Shown here: piece by piece, positions 4,960 through 13,534 of the stretch
Numbering within the stretch: the stretch's first letter is position 1
Layout: each line of letters starts with the position of its first letter
DNA from: a virus
DNA: 24,811 bases
Direction: 5' to 3' (one strand)
IMG/VR virus record: IMGVR_UViG_3300038408_000025
Span: 1-24,811 of that record
Program-made: the position numbers and the translations under genes
Notes under the pieces: generated by a model
Database searches by the model: none
The model's input: the letters and a program-made list of their open reading frames with translations, nothing else
Told to the model about the DNA's origin: nothing

Positions 4960-6825
4960 TCAGGCCGCCAGATCTCCGCGCGACTTCAGAAAATCGATCA
5001 GCGTCCCCAGCACCCGCGCCACTTCCTGCACTCCTGCCGTCTCCGGATCGAAGGCCTTATCCGCCGTGTAACCCGCTGTCACGCTCCAACCCGTCGATTG
5101 CGCTACGGGCGCGGAATTATTGAAGCCCACTTTTGTTCCGCGATGCGCCAAATCCTGTGCGACGGCCAGCGATCCGCCTGTAGTCATCCCATCGGTGAAT
5201 GTCCCGAGCAAAAGATTCCCGGTGTCCGGCTGAATTCTCGCACGCTCCGATCCATTCGTGTAAAATCTGAGATGCCCGTTCGTCGCCGGAGCGCCATCGA
5301 TAAATCCGATCTGGACGGTGTCATCACCGGCAAGAAAGACCTGGAAATAATCGTCGGCGCTGTCTAGGGTAAAGATCGGCTGATTCTTGGCCAGAATGAC
5401 CGCGCCTGATGGGGTTATGCGGAAAAGAGGAGCGCCTGTGGCGCTTTCTACCAATAAAAGCGCGGCGCTTTGACCAGCTGTCCCCGTAATCACCATCGTG
5501 GTCTGATCGCGGCCTTGCAGGATCGCGCCCGTAAACAAAATTCGGAATATAGGTGTTTCGTCCGAATCTTCCACAACGAGCAGACTGGATTCCTGATCGG
5601 TCATACTCGTCACAATCAAGCGCGCCTCTTCGCTGGACGCTTGCGTATCGTTGACGACCTGCACAATTGGCCCTATGCGATGATTCCCATAGCGCGGAAG
5701 ATGCGTCATGACATCACCGCCTAGCGTCGAGAACATCAAACTCAGCGGCTCGTCGTACCCCAAGTGTATATTCGGCCCGACGTAAATATCGGCGCAATTC
5801 GCCGTCGTCCTGACTGCGCGTTGGGTATCCAAGCCATAGCCGAAAGTGTTTCCTTCAATGAATGTTCCTTCAGCGTAGTCGGCGCGGATATGATAGGTTG
5901 TCGTGTTCGGCGTCGCTGAGAACCAATTATCTCGAATGATCGTACCGCGCAGTGGATACGAGGACGAACCCTGAAGATCAATCAGCGTGGCGTTCGTTCC
6001 CGGCGTCGAACCTGACGTGGGCTCGAGGTTGTTATTGGTGATGATCACATTCTGTCCGGCTACGATGGTAATGCTGCCGTTAGCCGACACGATCGAATTG
6101 TGATCGATAATGAGTTGGCGCGCTGCAATCGCGCCATCCACCAAATTCACCTCTATCCCCGGCCCGACACCGGCGATCGTGTTGTCGCGGATTGCCAGCG
6201 TATCACCGGCCCGATCGAGATAGATCCCCCCGTAAATATAATTCTCGCGGATAACGCCGTTGAAGATTCCATCCAGATAGGTCGGGAACGTCGTACAGAT
6301 TCCGCGTCCACCGAACGGCCCAATCCAATTATGCTCGATTACGAACTTGGAAATGGGCCGCTCGCCGTTAAAACTGCTGGTCGCATCGAGATTGATTCCA
6401 TGCCGCGCGGGCGTTCCGCTGGCTGGCACGATTTTCAAGCCGGAAATTCTCAGACCTTCTGCCGGTCCTCTTACCCGAATCACGTCCACCGTCGCGCCGA
6501 CACTGGCATCGACGATGATTTGCGATCCCCAGCCACAACCGACCAGATTAATCGGCCCCTCGATCAGCAGCAGCTCGGTCCCGCTGCCCGCAACGCGATA
6601 ATTGCCAGATGGGAAAATGACCATACCATCTACCAATATTGCCGCGTCAATGGCCGCCTGAATCGCCGCCGTGTCGTCCGTCGCGCCGTCGCCGGCGGCG
6701 CCGTAATCGCGCACGTTATAAACTCCCAGCGCCGCGGCGAGATTCTCCGTCGCGAGCGCCGGCGTATCAGCCGACATCACACGCAGCGCATCATAGTTGG
6801 CTTCGCGTTGTCCAAATTTAGCCAT
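4960..6825 (-). CDS. Tail spike/fibre with pectate-lyase-like beta-helix
   Basis: A 621-aa virion protein. Residues 37-62 (NVRDYGAAGDGATDDTAAIQ) are the signature of the pectate-lyase-3 superfamily that opens right-handed beta-helices in phage spikes. Residues 65-390 continue with repeating hydrophobic strands ending in Asn-rich turns (EHNWIG, RENYIY, RDNTI, DHNSI, TNNNL, RDNWF, EGNTF), i.e. successive helix rungs. Residues 395-560 look like a beta shaft, including FTLDSADDYFQVFLAGD and a GHLRFYTNGSERARIQPDTG segment. The last 60 residues (GFNNSAPVAQSTGW ... LGTLIDFLKSRG) resemble a C-terminal trimerisation motif shared by many phage fibres. It probably binds or cleaves host surface glycan. 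Catalytic residues cannot be assigned. It is the last gene of the operon and overlaps its neighbour by 8 nt. Confidence 0.85.
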   Translation of the reverse strand: MAKFGQREANYDALRVMSADTPALATENLAAALGVYNVRDYGAAGDGATDDTAAIQAAIDAAILVDGMVIFPSGNYRVAGSGTELLLIEGPINLVGCGWGSQIIVDASVGATVDVIRVRGPAEGLRISGLKIVPASGTPARHGINLDATSSFNGERPISKFVIEHNWIGPFGGRGICTTFPTYLDGIFNGVIRENYIYGGIYLDRAGDTLAIRDNTIAGVGPGIEVNLVDGAIAARQLIIDHNSIVSANGSITIVAGQNVIITNNNLEPTSGSTPGTNATLIDLQGSSSYPLRGTIIRDNWFSATPNTTTYHIRADYAEGTFIEGNTFGYGLDTQRAVRTTANCADIYVGPNIHLGYDEPLSLMFSTLGGDVMTHLPRYGNHRIGPIVQVVNDTQASSEEARLIVTSMTDQESSLLVVEDSDETPIFRILFTGAILQGRDQTTMVITGTAGQSAALLLVESATGAPLFRITPSGAVILAKNQPIFTLDSADDYFQVFLAGDDTVQIGFIDGAPATNGHLRFYTNGSERARIQPDTGNLLLGTFTDGMTTGGSLAVAQDLAHRGTKVGFNNSAPVAQSTGWSVTAGYTADKAFDPETAGVQEVARVLGTLIDFLKSRGDLAA

Positions 6826-8281
6826 CGGGAGCCGCCCGGAACGTCACGCCATTCGCGGCGCTGTATTCGATTTCCTCAAGGTAGATGCGCCGGATCTGAT
6901 CGTAGCCGCTGCCGGTGATCTGCCCGGCCAACCCCGGCGCATCGTCCAGCTGCATCCAGCCCGGCTGGATCTGCCAGTCCTCCAGCAGCGTGCCGCTGGG
7001 CGAATAGAGCCGCCCGCCGCGGTAATGATAGGCCGTGGCCGTCGGCGTCGGAAAATAATCGATGCGGCGATCGCCCCGGCACATCAGCGACCAGCGATTG
7101 CCGGCCGCGTCGCCGGCGGCCGCCGCTTCGCTGGCCACGGTCCACAGGGTCAGCGGCAGCCGATCGTCGATCTGATAATCGATGTCGTTTCCTTCGATGG
7201 TGCCCTCGACCAAATAATCGCTCTGCGTGGCGATCAGCGATTGGATGATCGCCGTCACGTCCTGCGTGCCGGTGATCGGGCAGATGCGCCAGCCCGCCGT
7301 GAAAATATAGCCGAAGAGATTCAGCTTCAGCCGATCGGCGCCCGACCGCGCCCCGATCGTGTATTCGTCCGGCGGTGTAATGATCGGCCAGGCGTGTGTT
7401 TTCAGCAGCGTCGCCGCTTTGGCATTCGCCGCCGTGCTGGTCAGGCTCGCGTCAAGAATCGCATTCTCGATCCGGCCATACTGCGCGATCGCGGCCGGAT
7501 CTGTTTTCCATTCCGTTTCGGCGCGCGCCGGCGGGATTTGCAGCACGGCGCCGTCGCCGTACACCGTGCCGGCGCTGGCCTCGCTCGTGATCCGGAATCG
7601 CACCGTCCCGCCGTAAGTGTTGGTGTCGGGGATGGTGAGCGTAATCGTCACATCGCCCAATTGGCCGCGCGTGCTCCCGGCCGCGATCTTGGCGTCGGTG
7701 TCAGTGCGATTGATGGCCACGCGCCACGATCCGCTGAGCACGTGCAGCGAGACGCGCGCGGTGTAGGCCGCATTGGCGGTGATGCTCAGACTCGCCTGGA
7801 TGTCCGCGCCGCGCACCGTCGTGTCGGCGACGACGATCTTGCACGAGTACGATCCATCCGTCACCCATTCCGTGCTCTGCGTCACCGTCGCGCCGTTGAC
7901 GGCCGTCCAGGCGCCCGACTCCGCGCTGCCGTTCGTCAGGAGATTATCTCCCAGGCGCGTATAGATCAACTTGATCGCATTCGCGCGATCGGCCATGCTC
8001 AGCGTCCACAGCACGCCGTCGCGCAGATACGACATCGCGCCGACGAATCCCTGCCATGCGACCAGGCTGCCCAGCGAGGCGCGCACATCGCGCATCAGGC
8101 CCCGTAAGAACATATCCTCGAGATCGCCGCGATCGCCGCGATACTCGCAGTCGGCCGTCCACCAGCCGCCGATCCGCCGCGTGCGATGTTTCCAGGTAGC
8201 CTGGACCCGATCGCTGAAGTTCCCGATGAAGCGATTGCCGGACAAGATCGGATTATAAAAATTGAATGACAGATCGCTCAT
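6818..8281 (-). CDS. Tail/baseplate protein with carbohydrate-binding-like insert
   Basis: The start at ATG 8281 (487 aa, MSDLSFNFYN) overlaps the upstream stop by 4 nt; an upstream in-frame start at 8470 would lie wholly inside the upstream gene and is rejected. Residues 1-110 have the pattern of siphovirus tail-tip proteins (GNFSDRVQATWKHRTRRIGG, then SLVAWQGFVGAMSYLRDGV). Residues 113-250 begin NLLTNGSAESGAW and run through beta strands typical of a galactose-binding/CBM-like jelly roll. The C-terminal 230 residues are beta-rich and may be a hub domain. Located between the distal tail-like protein and the spike, it probably contributes to the baseplate and to sugar adhesion. The exact family is not certain. 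Confidence 0.7.
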   Translation of the reverse strand: MSDLSFNFYNPILSGNRFIGNFSDRVQATWKHRTRRIGGWWTADCEYRGDRGDLEDMFLRGLMRDVRASLGSLVAWQGFVGAMSYLRDGVLWTLSMADRANAIKLIYTRLGDNLLTNGSAESGAWTAVNGATVTQSTEWVTDGSYSCKIVVADTTVRGADIQASLSITANAAYTARVSLHVLSGSWRVAINRTDTDAKIAAGSTRGQLGDVTITLTIPDTNTYGGTVRFRITSEASAGTVYGDGAVLQIPPARAETEWKTDPAAIAQYGRIENAILDASLTSTAANAKAATLLKTHAWPIITPPDEYTIGARSGADRLKLNLFGYIFTAGWRICPITGTQDVTAIIQSLIATQSDYLVEGTIEGNDIDYQIDDRLPLTLWTVASEAAAAGDAAGNRWSLMCRGDRRIDYFPTPTATAYHYRGGRLYSPSGTLLEDWQIQPGWMQLDDAPGLAGQITGSGYDQIRRIYLEEIEYSAANGVTFRAAPDG

Positions 8282-9756
8282 GTCGTCCCGAAGGGGTTCC
8301 AGTCCGCGCCGCGCAGCGTGCGCCAGCGCGCGTAAACCAGATACTCGAAGGCGAGATCGATCGACAGTTCGCTCCCGTTGGCGATCGATTCGTGCGCGAA
8401 AACGAGATAGGGATAATCGGCGCGGTGATTGGGACCGGCCCAGCCCGGCGCCGTGATCGCCGCGCTCCACAGGATATGTTGAGCAGCTCCATCAAATTGC
8501 GATGCGGCGAAGGCGCTCGCTTCGCCGAGCGGGTCCGTGGCGGCGACCAGACTCTCGATCGTGCCGCCCGCCGACACGTCGGCCTCCGATTCAAGATGCA
8601 CATAGCCGTCGTTGACCGGGATCAATCGATAACAATCCAATTGCAAATCCTCGGCCCCGGCGAAGCGCTCGACATACAGGCCCAGCGCGCAATTGTTCAG
8701 CGCATCGTCGCCATATTGCCGCATCAATCGTTTGATCGGCGGGATGGAGGCCACACCCATTTCGTACCAGTGCCATTTCCCATCGGCCGTGATCAATTTC
8801 TTATCCGGCAGCATGGTCTCGGATTCCAGCGCCGAGACGGGCATGAAATTATTGAATCCAAATGACAGACCGGCGCGGATGATGGTCGGAGTCGCCGTCG
8901 TCGTAGCGACTTTGGCGCGCAGCAGCACCAGGAATCGGCCGCGCTGATCGTTCGGATTGGCCGTCACGTGGCTGACGCGCACGATCGAGCGCAGCGCCCA
9001 TTCATCGCCCGAGGTGAAATCGCAATCGACGCGCGTGCCGTCGAAGGCCGTGGCGTCGCTCGCGTTGGATAGATCGCTCAGCGTCGGATCGACGCCGTCG
9101 TGCAGCGACCAGGTCTCGACAAAATTCGCCGGCGCGCCCCAGCGCGTCGTCCTCCAGCCGGCCCAGATCTGGCTGAATACGGCATTATTGTCCGCGTAAA
9201 ATCTGGCCCAGCTCAGCCGCGCCGGCACGTCGCCCGCAATCAGAGCGATGAGCGGCGCTTTCGATCCGCTCGCGTCGATATTGGTCAGCGGGTCGGGCGG
9301 CATGCTCTGCCCATCGTAGGGCGCCTCCCAGAATGGGCTGCGCTCGATCTTCAAAATCAGCGTCGGCAGATCCTTCGTGCTCTCGACAACGTAATCATAG
9401 AACCCATGCTCGAGCTCATACGACATGCGCACAATCAACGCCCGCCGCGGCAGCGATTCGTCGTCTATCTGCGCCGTCAGCCACACCGCTTTGAAATCAG
9501 CCGCATCGCGCGAACGCTCGACATGCTGAATGTATTCGTCCAATAATTGCAGCGTCGCGGCCAGCGCGTCCGCGCTGCCGGCGCGCACGCGCAGCGTCAG
9601 CACCTCGAGCAGCGTGCGGCTGTATTCCGTCTCGAGCGGGGTCTTCGGGACCCAGCCATTTTCCGCGAGATCGAATCCGTCCGCATAGCCCAGGAGATTG
9701 AGCGAATCGCCGAATTCGGTTTCGTTAAACACATGATTCAGCGTCAGACTGGCCAT
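8278..9756 (-). CDS. Distal tail (Dit-like) protein
   Basis: A 492-aa protein directly downstream of the tape measure gene, where siphophages encode the distal tail protein. I choose ATG 9756, which overlaps the tape measure stop as TGATG; a GTG at 9759 one codon earlier is an alternative. Residues 1-160 (MASLTLNHVFNETEFG ... LPTLILKIERSPFWEAP) are beta-rich and fit a Dit-like N-terminal domain. Residues 200-400 contain jelly-roll-like strands (ADGKWHWYEMGVASIP, LQLDCYRLIPVNDGYVH), and the end (SIDLAFEYLVYARWRTLRG) forms another strand set. The assignment relies on position and overall pattern rather than a diagnostic motif. Confidence 0.65.
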   Translation of the reverse strand: MASLTLNHVFNETEFGDSLNLLGYADGFDLAENGWVPKTPLETEYSRTLLEVLTLRVRAGSADALAATLQLLDEYIQHVERSRDAADFKAVWLTAQIDDESLPRRALIVRMSYELEHGFYDYVVESTKDLPTLILKIERSPFWEAPYDGQSMPPDPLTNIDASGSKAPLIALIAGDVPARLSWARFYADNNAVFSQIWAGWRTTRWGAPANFVETWSLHDGVDPTLSDLSNASDATAFDGTRVDCDFTSGDEWALRSIVRVSHVTANPNDQRGRFLVLLRAKVATTTATPTIIRAGLSFGFNNFMPVSALESETMLPDKKLITADGKWHWYEMGVASIPPIKRLMRQYGDDALNNCALGLYVERFAGAEDLQLDCYRLIPVNDGYVHLESEADVSAGGTIESLVAATDPLGEASAFAASQFDGAAQHILWSAAITAPGWAGPNHRADYPYLVFAHESIANGSELSIDLAFEYLVYARWRTLRGADWNPFGTT

Positions 9757-11783
9757 CACATTCTCCGCTCGAATTGCGCGGTCTGCGCGCGCCGCTGCCG
9801 ATCGAGCAGCACCTCGACGCCGTCCCGATCAGTCGTCACGTTGTATGTCGTATTGGCCGTGTTGCTCACGCTCGCCGCCGCCGATCGCAGGCCCGCGCCG
9901 CTGATCGCATTCAGCCCGGCCGTGTCCAGCGCCAGCTGCGGCAGCGCCGCGCCCTGCGCGATGCCCAATGCCAGGCCCCTCATCATGTTCTGCCCGATCT
10001 CCTGGAACGCTTTCGACGGCGATTGAATGCCAAGTTTCTTGCGGATGTCGTCGATCGTGTTCTGGAAGAAATCGCTAATGCCCTTGCCGATATTGGCGAA
10101 CATCGATTTGATTCCGTTCCACAACCCCTCGATGATCTCTTTGCCGATCGCGAACAGCCGCGCGGGCAGCGTGCGAAAGAAATTGATGATCCCCTCCCAG
10201 GCGTTCTCGATGAACGTCTTGATCCCGTTCCAGGCGTTCTCGACGGCCTCTTTGATCTTCGCCCAGATGATGAGCAGGATCATGCGGACCGTCTCGACGG
10301 CTTTGGCCACGTAGTCCTTGATGCCGTTCCAGATATTCGTGAACATGTTTTTAATCGCGTCCAGCGCGCCGCGCACGTCGCCGCGCAGCAGCGACAGGAC
10401 CGCGTTGACGATGCCGCGAATCACCTCGAGCACGGTCCCGACAAAAATCTTGATCCCGTCCCACACGCCCTGGAAAATGCGCTGGATCTCGCCCTGGTTC
10501 TCGCCGATCCATTTCGCGATCCCGCCGAAGATGCTCGTAATCGTGTCGTAGAACCATTTGATCACCGGCTCGACGATGCTGCGGATCGTGTTCCAGGTCT
10601 CGCCGATAAAATTCTTGATGTCCTCGCCGTGCGTCGAGAGGAACGTCGCCACGGCGCCGAACACGGATTGAATGAACGCGCCGATCGCCTGCACGGCCGG
10701 CTCGACCGTGGCGCGGATATTCTCCCAGGCCGTCGCAATCGACGACTGGATCGCCGGCCCGTTCTCCGTGACCCACCCGAAGATTGCCTGCAGCCCGCCG
10801 ATGATCGCGTCGAGCACCGGCTGCACCGCCGCCTGGATCGCCGGCCAGTTGGTCTGGAACCACGCGACCACGCGGCCCACGCCGTCGATCGCCAGCTGCA
10901 CGAAATTGGCGATGCCGTTCGCCAGCGATTCGATCGCGGCCTGCACCCGAGGACTCGACAGGAATTCCATCAGGCCCTTCATGCCGGCTTTGAGTTTCTC
11001 GAAGATCGGCTTGCCGATCACGCGCCCGGCCTGGCCGATCCAGTCCTTGATGTTGCTCAGCATCCCCTCGAACGTGTTGGACTGCGCGTCCATCATGCCG
11101 CCGAATTTGCCCTGCATCGATTCGAGCAGCACGGTCATCGACTCGTCGAGCGGACTCAATAATTCGCCGCTCTTGCTGAAGCGCAGGCCCATTTCGGACA
11201 GCTCTTTGCGCGTGACGACGCCGAGCTCCTGGAAACGCGCGATCGCTTCGCCGGTGGACCCGGCCGAGAATTTGCCGATGTAGCCGGCGATCTCCTCGAA
11301 CGACGCGCCGGTGCCGGCCGCCACGTCGCCCGCGATCGTCCGGATCTCCTTGCCGCTCGCGCCGAAGCGCTTGGCGGTGTCCTCCGCATGCAGCCCGAAC
11401 GATTGCAGGACTTTATCGGCGCGCACGACTTCGGGCAGTTCAAATGGAGTTTTCGCGCCGAATTCTGCCAGTTCCTTCAGACGTTTTTGCGCCGCGTCGG
11501 CGGACCCGAGCAGCACGCCGAATTGAACTTCATATCGCTCGAACTCGGCATTGCCGTCGATCATCGCCGACTTGAGATCGCCGACGACGTCGGCAACTTT
11601 GCTCAGGCCTGCCGTGACGATGTTGCCGATCACGAAGCCCCCGGCGATCTTGCCGAGGCTGCCCAATGAGGATTCGATCGAGGATGAAAACGAGCGGGTC
11701 TCGCTCTTGGCCTTGTCGAGCGATTGCGTGAAGCCGCCCACATCGCCGACCAGCTTGATCACCATCGTCGCCAGTGTGCTCAT
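9756..11783 (-). CDS. Tail tape measure protein
   Basis: A 675-aa, mostly helical protein, the longest of the tail block and sited between the chaperones and the distal tail gene. The N-terminal part has the tape measure pattern (IVTAGLSKVADVVGDLK, then a helical FEEIAGYIGKFSAG segment). Residues 270-570 hold many amphipathic repeats with the W-x-x-I-K/W-N-G-I-K signature (VWDGIKIF, IWNGIKDYV, AWNGIKTF, LWNGIKSMF) and hydrophobic stretches. The motif LGIQSPSKAFQEIGQNMMRGL near residue 590 is widely conserved at the C-terminal end of tape measure proteins. At about 0.15 nm per residue this predicts a tail near 100 nm. No lysozyme or peptidase domain is evident. The Shine-Dalgarno is weak. Confidence 0.9.
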   Translation of the reverse strand: MSTLATMVIKLVGDVGGFTQSLDKAKSETRSFSSSIESSLGSLGKIAGGFVIGNIVTAGLSKVADVVGDLKSAMIDGNAEFERYEVQFGVLLGSADAAQKRLKELAEFGAKTPFELPEVVRADKVLQSFGLHAEDTAKRFGASGKEIRTIAGDVAAGTGASFEEIAGYIGKFSAGSTGEAIARFQELGVVTRKELSEMGLRFSKSGELLSPLDESMTVLLESMQGKFGGMMDAQSNTFEGMLSNIKDWIGQAGRVIGKPIFEKLKAGMKGLMEFLSSPRVQAAIESLANGIANFVQLAIDGVGRVVAWFQTNWPAIQAAVQPVLDAIIGGLQAIFGWVTENGPAIQSSIATAWENIRATVEPAVQAIGAFIQSVFGAVATFLSTHGEDIKNFIGETWNTIRSIVEPVIKWFYDTITSIFGGIAKWIGENQGEIQRIFQGVWDGIKIFVGTVLEVIRGIVNAVLSLLRGDVRGALDAIKNMFTNIWNGIKDYVAKAVETVRMILLIIWAKIKEAVENAWNGIKTFIENAWEGIINFFRTLPARLFAIGKEIIEGLWNGIKSMFANIGKGISDFFQNTIDDIRKKLGIQSPSKAFQEIGQNMMRGLALGIAQGAALPQLALDTAGLNAISGAGLRSAAASVSNTANTTYNVTTDRDGVEVLLDRQRRAQTAQFERRM

Positions 11784-11805
11784 TAACTTGCCGCCTGTCG
11801 CAATA

Positions 11806-12488
11806 TTATTTCATCCGCATGTTAAAGCCGCGCATCCGATCGAAGACCTTTTCCCACGGCCTCTTTTCGCGCTTGCCGATCGAGGCGAAGAAATCGCCCG
11901 GCTCGAACGGCTCGCGCTGCTGCTTGTCGTCGCGGTGGATGTTAGCCAGCAGGCTCGCGATCACGCCGGCGCGCAGATCGGCCCGCGCCTCGCCAAACGG
12001 CTCGATCGTGTAATAGGCCATCCACTCCATCAATAGCGGCGCGGACATCTGGCGCAACATCGCCTCGACGTTCCATTCGCCCAGCGCGAGCGCCAAACGG
12101 AACGCGAAGAGGCGCGCCGGCTGATCGCTCAGGCTTTTTTTGCGGCCTGCTGATCGAGATCGCTGAGCCGCTGCACGACATCCATGATGCGCTTCAGCGG
12201 CAGCGGATTTTTCCGGCCCAGCGCTTCCAGATCCGCGTCCGAAAACAGCCGCCGGCCCTGCGCATCGACGATGCACATCGCCGGAATGCGCAGCATCAGA
12301 TCCAACATGGCCGGCTCGCGATCGCCATTCGTCGCCGACATGCTGCTGCGTCCGACCTCGATCCATTCCGCGGCCGTCAGCGCGCGCACCAGGACCGCGC
12401 CGTCGGGAAACCATTCGGGCGTCGGCACTTCCTCAGTCGGCAGATCATTCGCCGCGAGAATCTCGTCGCGCGAGAGGATTTTCGCCAT
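11806..12488 (-). CDS. Tail assembly chaperone, long frameshift product (GpGT-like)
   Basis: The second reading frame after the short chaperone has no good start of its own, but is entered by a -1 shift at the A-run (12141-12135). The fused product would be about 227 aa: 118 residues of the first frame plus 109 of the second (starting SLSDQPARLF, with LALGEWNVEAMLRQMSAPLLMEWMAYYTIEPFGEA). The T-like part resembles the C-terminal parts of siphovirus tail chaperones, with a short acidic/aromatic stretch and a basic tail. In the lambda family such fusions are made at a few percent and recruit tail tube subunits to the tape measure. The position immediately upstream of the tape measure gene is exactly as expected. 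Confidence 0.75.
12129..12488 (-). CDS. Tail assembly chaperone, short product (GpG-like)
   Basis: A 119-aa protein between tail tube and tape measure genes. It has an acidic N-terminal part (LPTEEVPTPEWFPDGAVLV) and helical C-terminal part (LDLMLRIPAMCIVDAQG, KNPLPLKRIMDVVQRLSDLDQQ), as is usual for this class. It ends in AAKKA encoded by the slippery A-run, so most ribosomes stop here and a minority continue into the second frame. Starts 3 nt after the tail tube stop. It acts in the cytoplasm as a tail assembly factor and is not expected in the virion. Confidence 0.8.
   Translation of the reverse strand: MAKILSRDEILAANDLPTEEVPTPEWFPDGAVLVRALTAAEWIEVGRSSMSATNGDREPAMLDLMLRIPAMCIVDAQGRRLFSDADLEALGRKNPLPLKRIMDVVQRLSDLDQQAAKKA
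12135..12141 (-). other. Slippery heptamer A-AAA-AAA for -1 frameshift
   Basis: On the minus strand the short chaperone frame reads GCA AAA AAA GCC TGA. A run of seven A is in the X-XXY-YYZ register that permits tandem -1 slippage, and the stop comes two codons later. The downstream open frame is in the -1 register, as required. No clear downstream pseudoknot was identified by eye. Confidence 0.8.
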
Positions 12489-12491
12489 CGC

Positions 12492-12914
12492 TTACGTCCC
12501 CAATTCGCGCGTGATCTCGCCGCTGATTTTCAACTTGATTTCTTCGGTCACGGCACCATCGACCGGCGACTTCGTGCCCCAATCCGTGACGATCGCCGCG
12601 AAGGTGTCGCGGTAGCCGTTCGGGTACACGATCTTGAAATTGGCCTCGGCGCCGCTGTCGATCAGCGCGCGCAGAGCCTGCTGCGTCGAATCGGTCGGCA
12701 CGCTGTTGATCGGGAAACTCACCTCGCCGCCGTCGCGCAGGCCCGCGATGTATTCGCGCCAGCCCGCGCTGCTGTGGCTCGTGACCTCGATCTGCTCGCG
12801 GGTCTGATTCGGCCCGTCGATGTCCAACACCTCGGCGATCGTGTCGAAGGTTTCCGCCGTGCCGCCGTCGCCCAATTGGAGCAGCACGCCATTGCCAGCT
12901 ACTGCACTCGTCAT
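12492..12914 (-). CDS. Major tail tube protein
   Basis: A 140-aa protein with the size and beta pattern of siphovirus tail tube subunits: N-terminal strand GNGVLLQLGDGG, conserved EQIEVTSHSSAGWREYIAGLRDGGEVSF core (the E-V-T-x-H/H-x-S-G-W-R-E-Y motif common in this family), and a C-terminal strand EEIKLKISGEITR. It forms the stacked hexameric rings of the tail. Preceded by a perfect AGGAGG at optimal distance, in keeping with high copy number. Overlaps the upstream gene by 4 nt. Confidence 0.88.
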   Translation of the reverse strand: MTSAVAGNGVLLQLGDGGTAETFDTIAEVLDIDGPNQTREQIEVTSHSSAGWREYIAGLRDGGEVSFPINSVPTDSTQQALRALIDSGAEANFKIVYPNGYRDTFAAIVTDWGTKSPVDGAVTEEIKLKISGEITRELGT

Positions 12915-13336
12915 GTCGTTCCTCCTGTCGAAATAGTGATGCCTTCACTGTGCCAGATCGCCACGTCCAGCCGCACGACGTGCGTGGCGTGCGTCTCGCT
13001 GTATTCGTCCAGCTCGCCCGTGATCAATGCGCCGTCGATGCGCATCTCGACGATGTCCTGATTGCGATAGTCCTCCCACGCCTGGCGCACGGCCAGCGCC
13101 AGCGCCTTCGCGCCGGAATACGTTTCATCTTCACACGTGAATTGAAACAGCGTGCGCGCCAGGTTGCTCGATCCCGAGCGGCTGCTGATGTGCTGCGTAT
13201 CGACGATCTGATAGACCAGCGTCGGCTTGGCCGCGTCCTGCGGCGCGACGTTCGGATACAGCCGCTCGTCGATCAAATCGGTGATCGCGTCCAGGCTCAA
13301 TAGATGTTCGACAACCGCTTCGGCGATGGTACTCAT
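12911..13336 (-). CDS. Tail completion/terminator protein, DUF3168-like
   Basis: A 141-aa protein with the features of DUF3168 tail terminator proteins: an N-terminal helix (AEAVVEHLLSLDAITDLI), the DERLYPNVAPQDAAKPTLVYQIVD segment, a strand region with LARTLFQFTCEDETYSGAKALALAVRQAWEDY and a C-terminal HVVRLDVAIWH strand. These proteins cap the tail at the head-proximal end and fix tube length. Gene order (gp10-like, small gene, DUF3168, tail tube) is standard. 4-nt overlaps join it to both neighbours. Its last codons also carry the AGGAGG site used by the tail tube gene. Confidence 0.85.
   Translation of the reverse strand: MSTIAEAVVEHLLSLDAITDLIDERLYPNVAPQDAAKPTLVYQIVDTQHISSRSGSSNLARTLFQFTCEDETYSGAKALALAVRQAWEDYRNQDIVEMRIDGALITGELDEYSETHATHVVRLDVAIWHSEGITISTGGTT
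12921..12926 (-). promoter_or_regulatory. Perfect Shine-Dalgarno of the tail tube gene
   Basis: AGGAGG on the minus strand, 6 nt before the ATG at 12914 and inside the end of the preceding coding region. Together with the one at the capsid gene, it is one of the two strongest ribosome binding sites seen on this strand. Confidence 0.75.
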
Positions 13337-13533
13337 TGCGTTTTATCAATCGGGACAAATTCATCTGTCTGCCCGTGGTCATGAATTTTGAATACCTGCT
13401 TTATTTTCTCTGTGACTTCATTGTAAGCGGCCAGGCTGCGGCGCGGATAGCCGGTATCGATGAACCATGATTCAACCGTCTTCAATTCATTCAACAATGA
13501 TTGCACCGCTTCCTTTTCCACCTTAGTCGCCAT
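13333..13533 (-). CDS. Small helical protein between gp10-like and DUF3168 genes
   Basis: A 66-aa protein. ATG 13533 is chosen (product MATKVEKEAVQS): it comes 1 nt after the upstream stop and has GAGG just before it; an earlier in-frame start at 13554 would overlap the upstream gene by 20 nt. The chain is almost entirely helical (KEAVQSLLNELKTVESWFID, NEVTEKIKQVFKIHDH) and is clearly more AT-rich than its neighbours, which hints at later acquisition. It overlaps the next gene by 4 nt. Function unknown; the place in the head-tail joining block suggests an assembly role. Confidence 0.65.
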   Translation of the reverse strand: MATKVEKEAVQSLLNELKTVESWFIDTGYPRRSLAAYNEVTEKIKQVFKIHDHGQTDEFVPIDKTQ

Positions 13534-13534
13534 A

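Noticed and set aside
6797-8107. 436-aa open frame on the plus strand, rich in Arg, Ala, Asp and His
   Set aside because: It is antisense to the 487-aa tail protein and part of the spike; high GC leaves long open antisense frames. No family pattern and no operon context.
9774-11162. 462-aa open frame on the plus strand
   Set aside because: Antisense to the tape measure gene, whose repeats and motifs are clear. The Asp/Arg/His-rich product is a typical complement of a Gly/Ile/Ala-rich helical protein.
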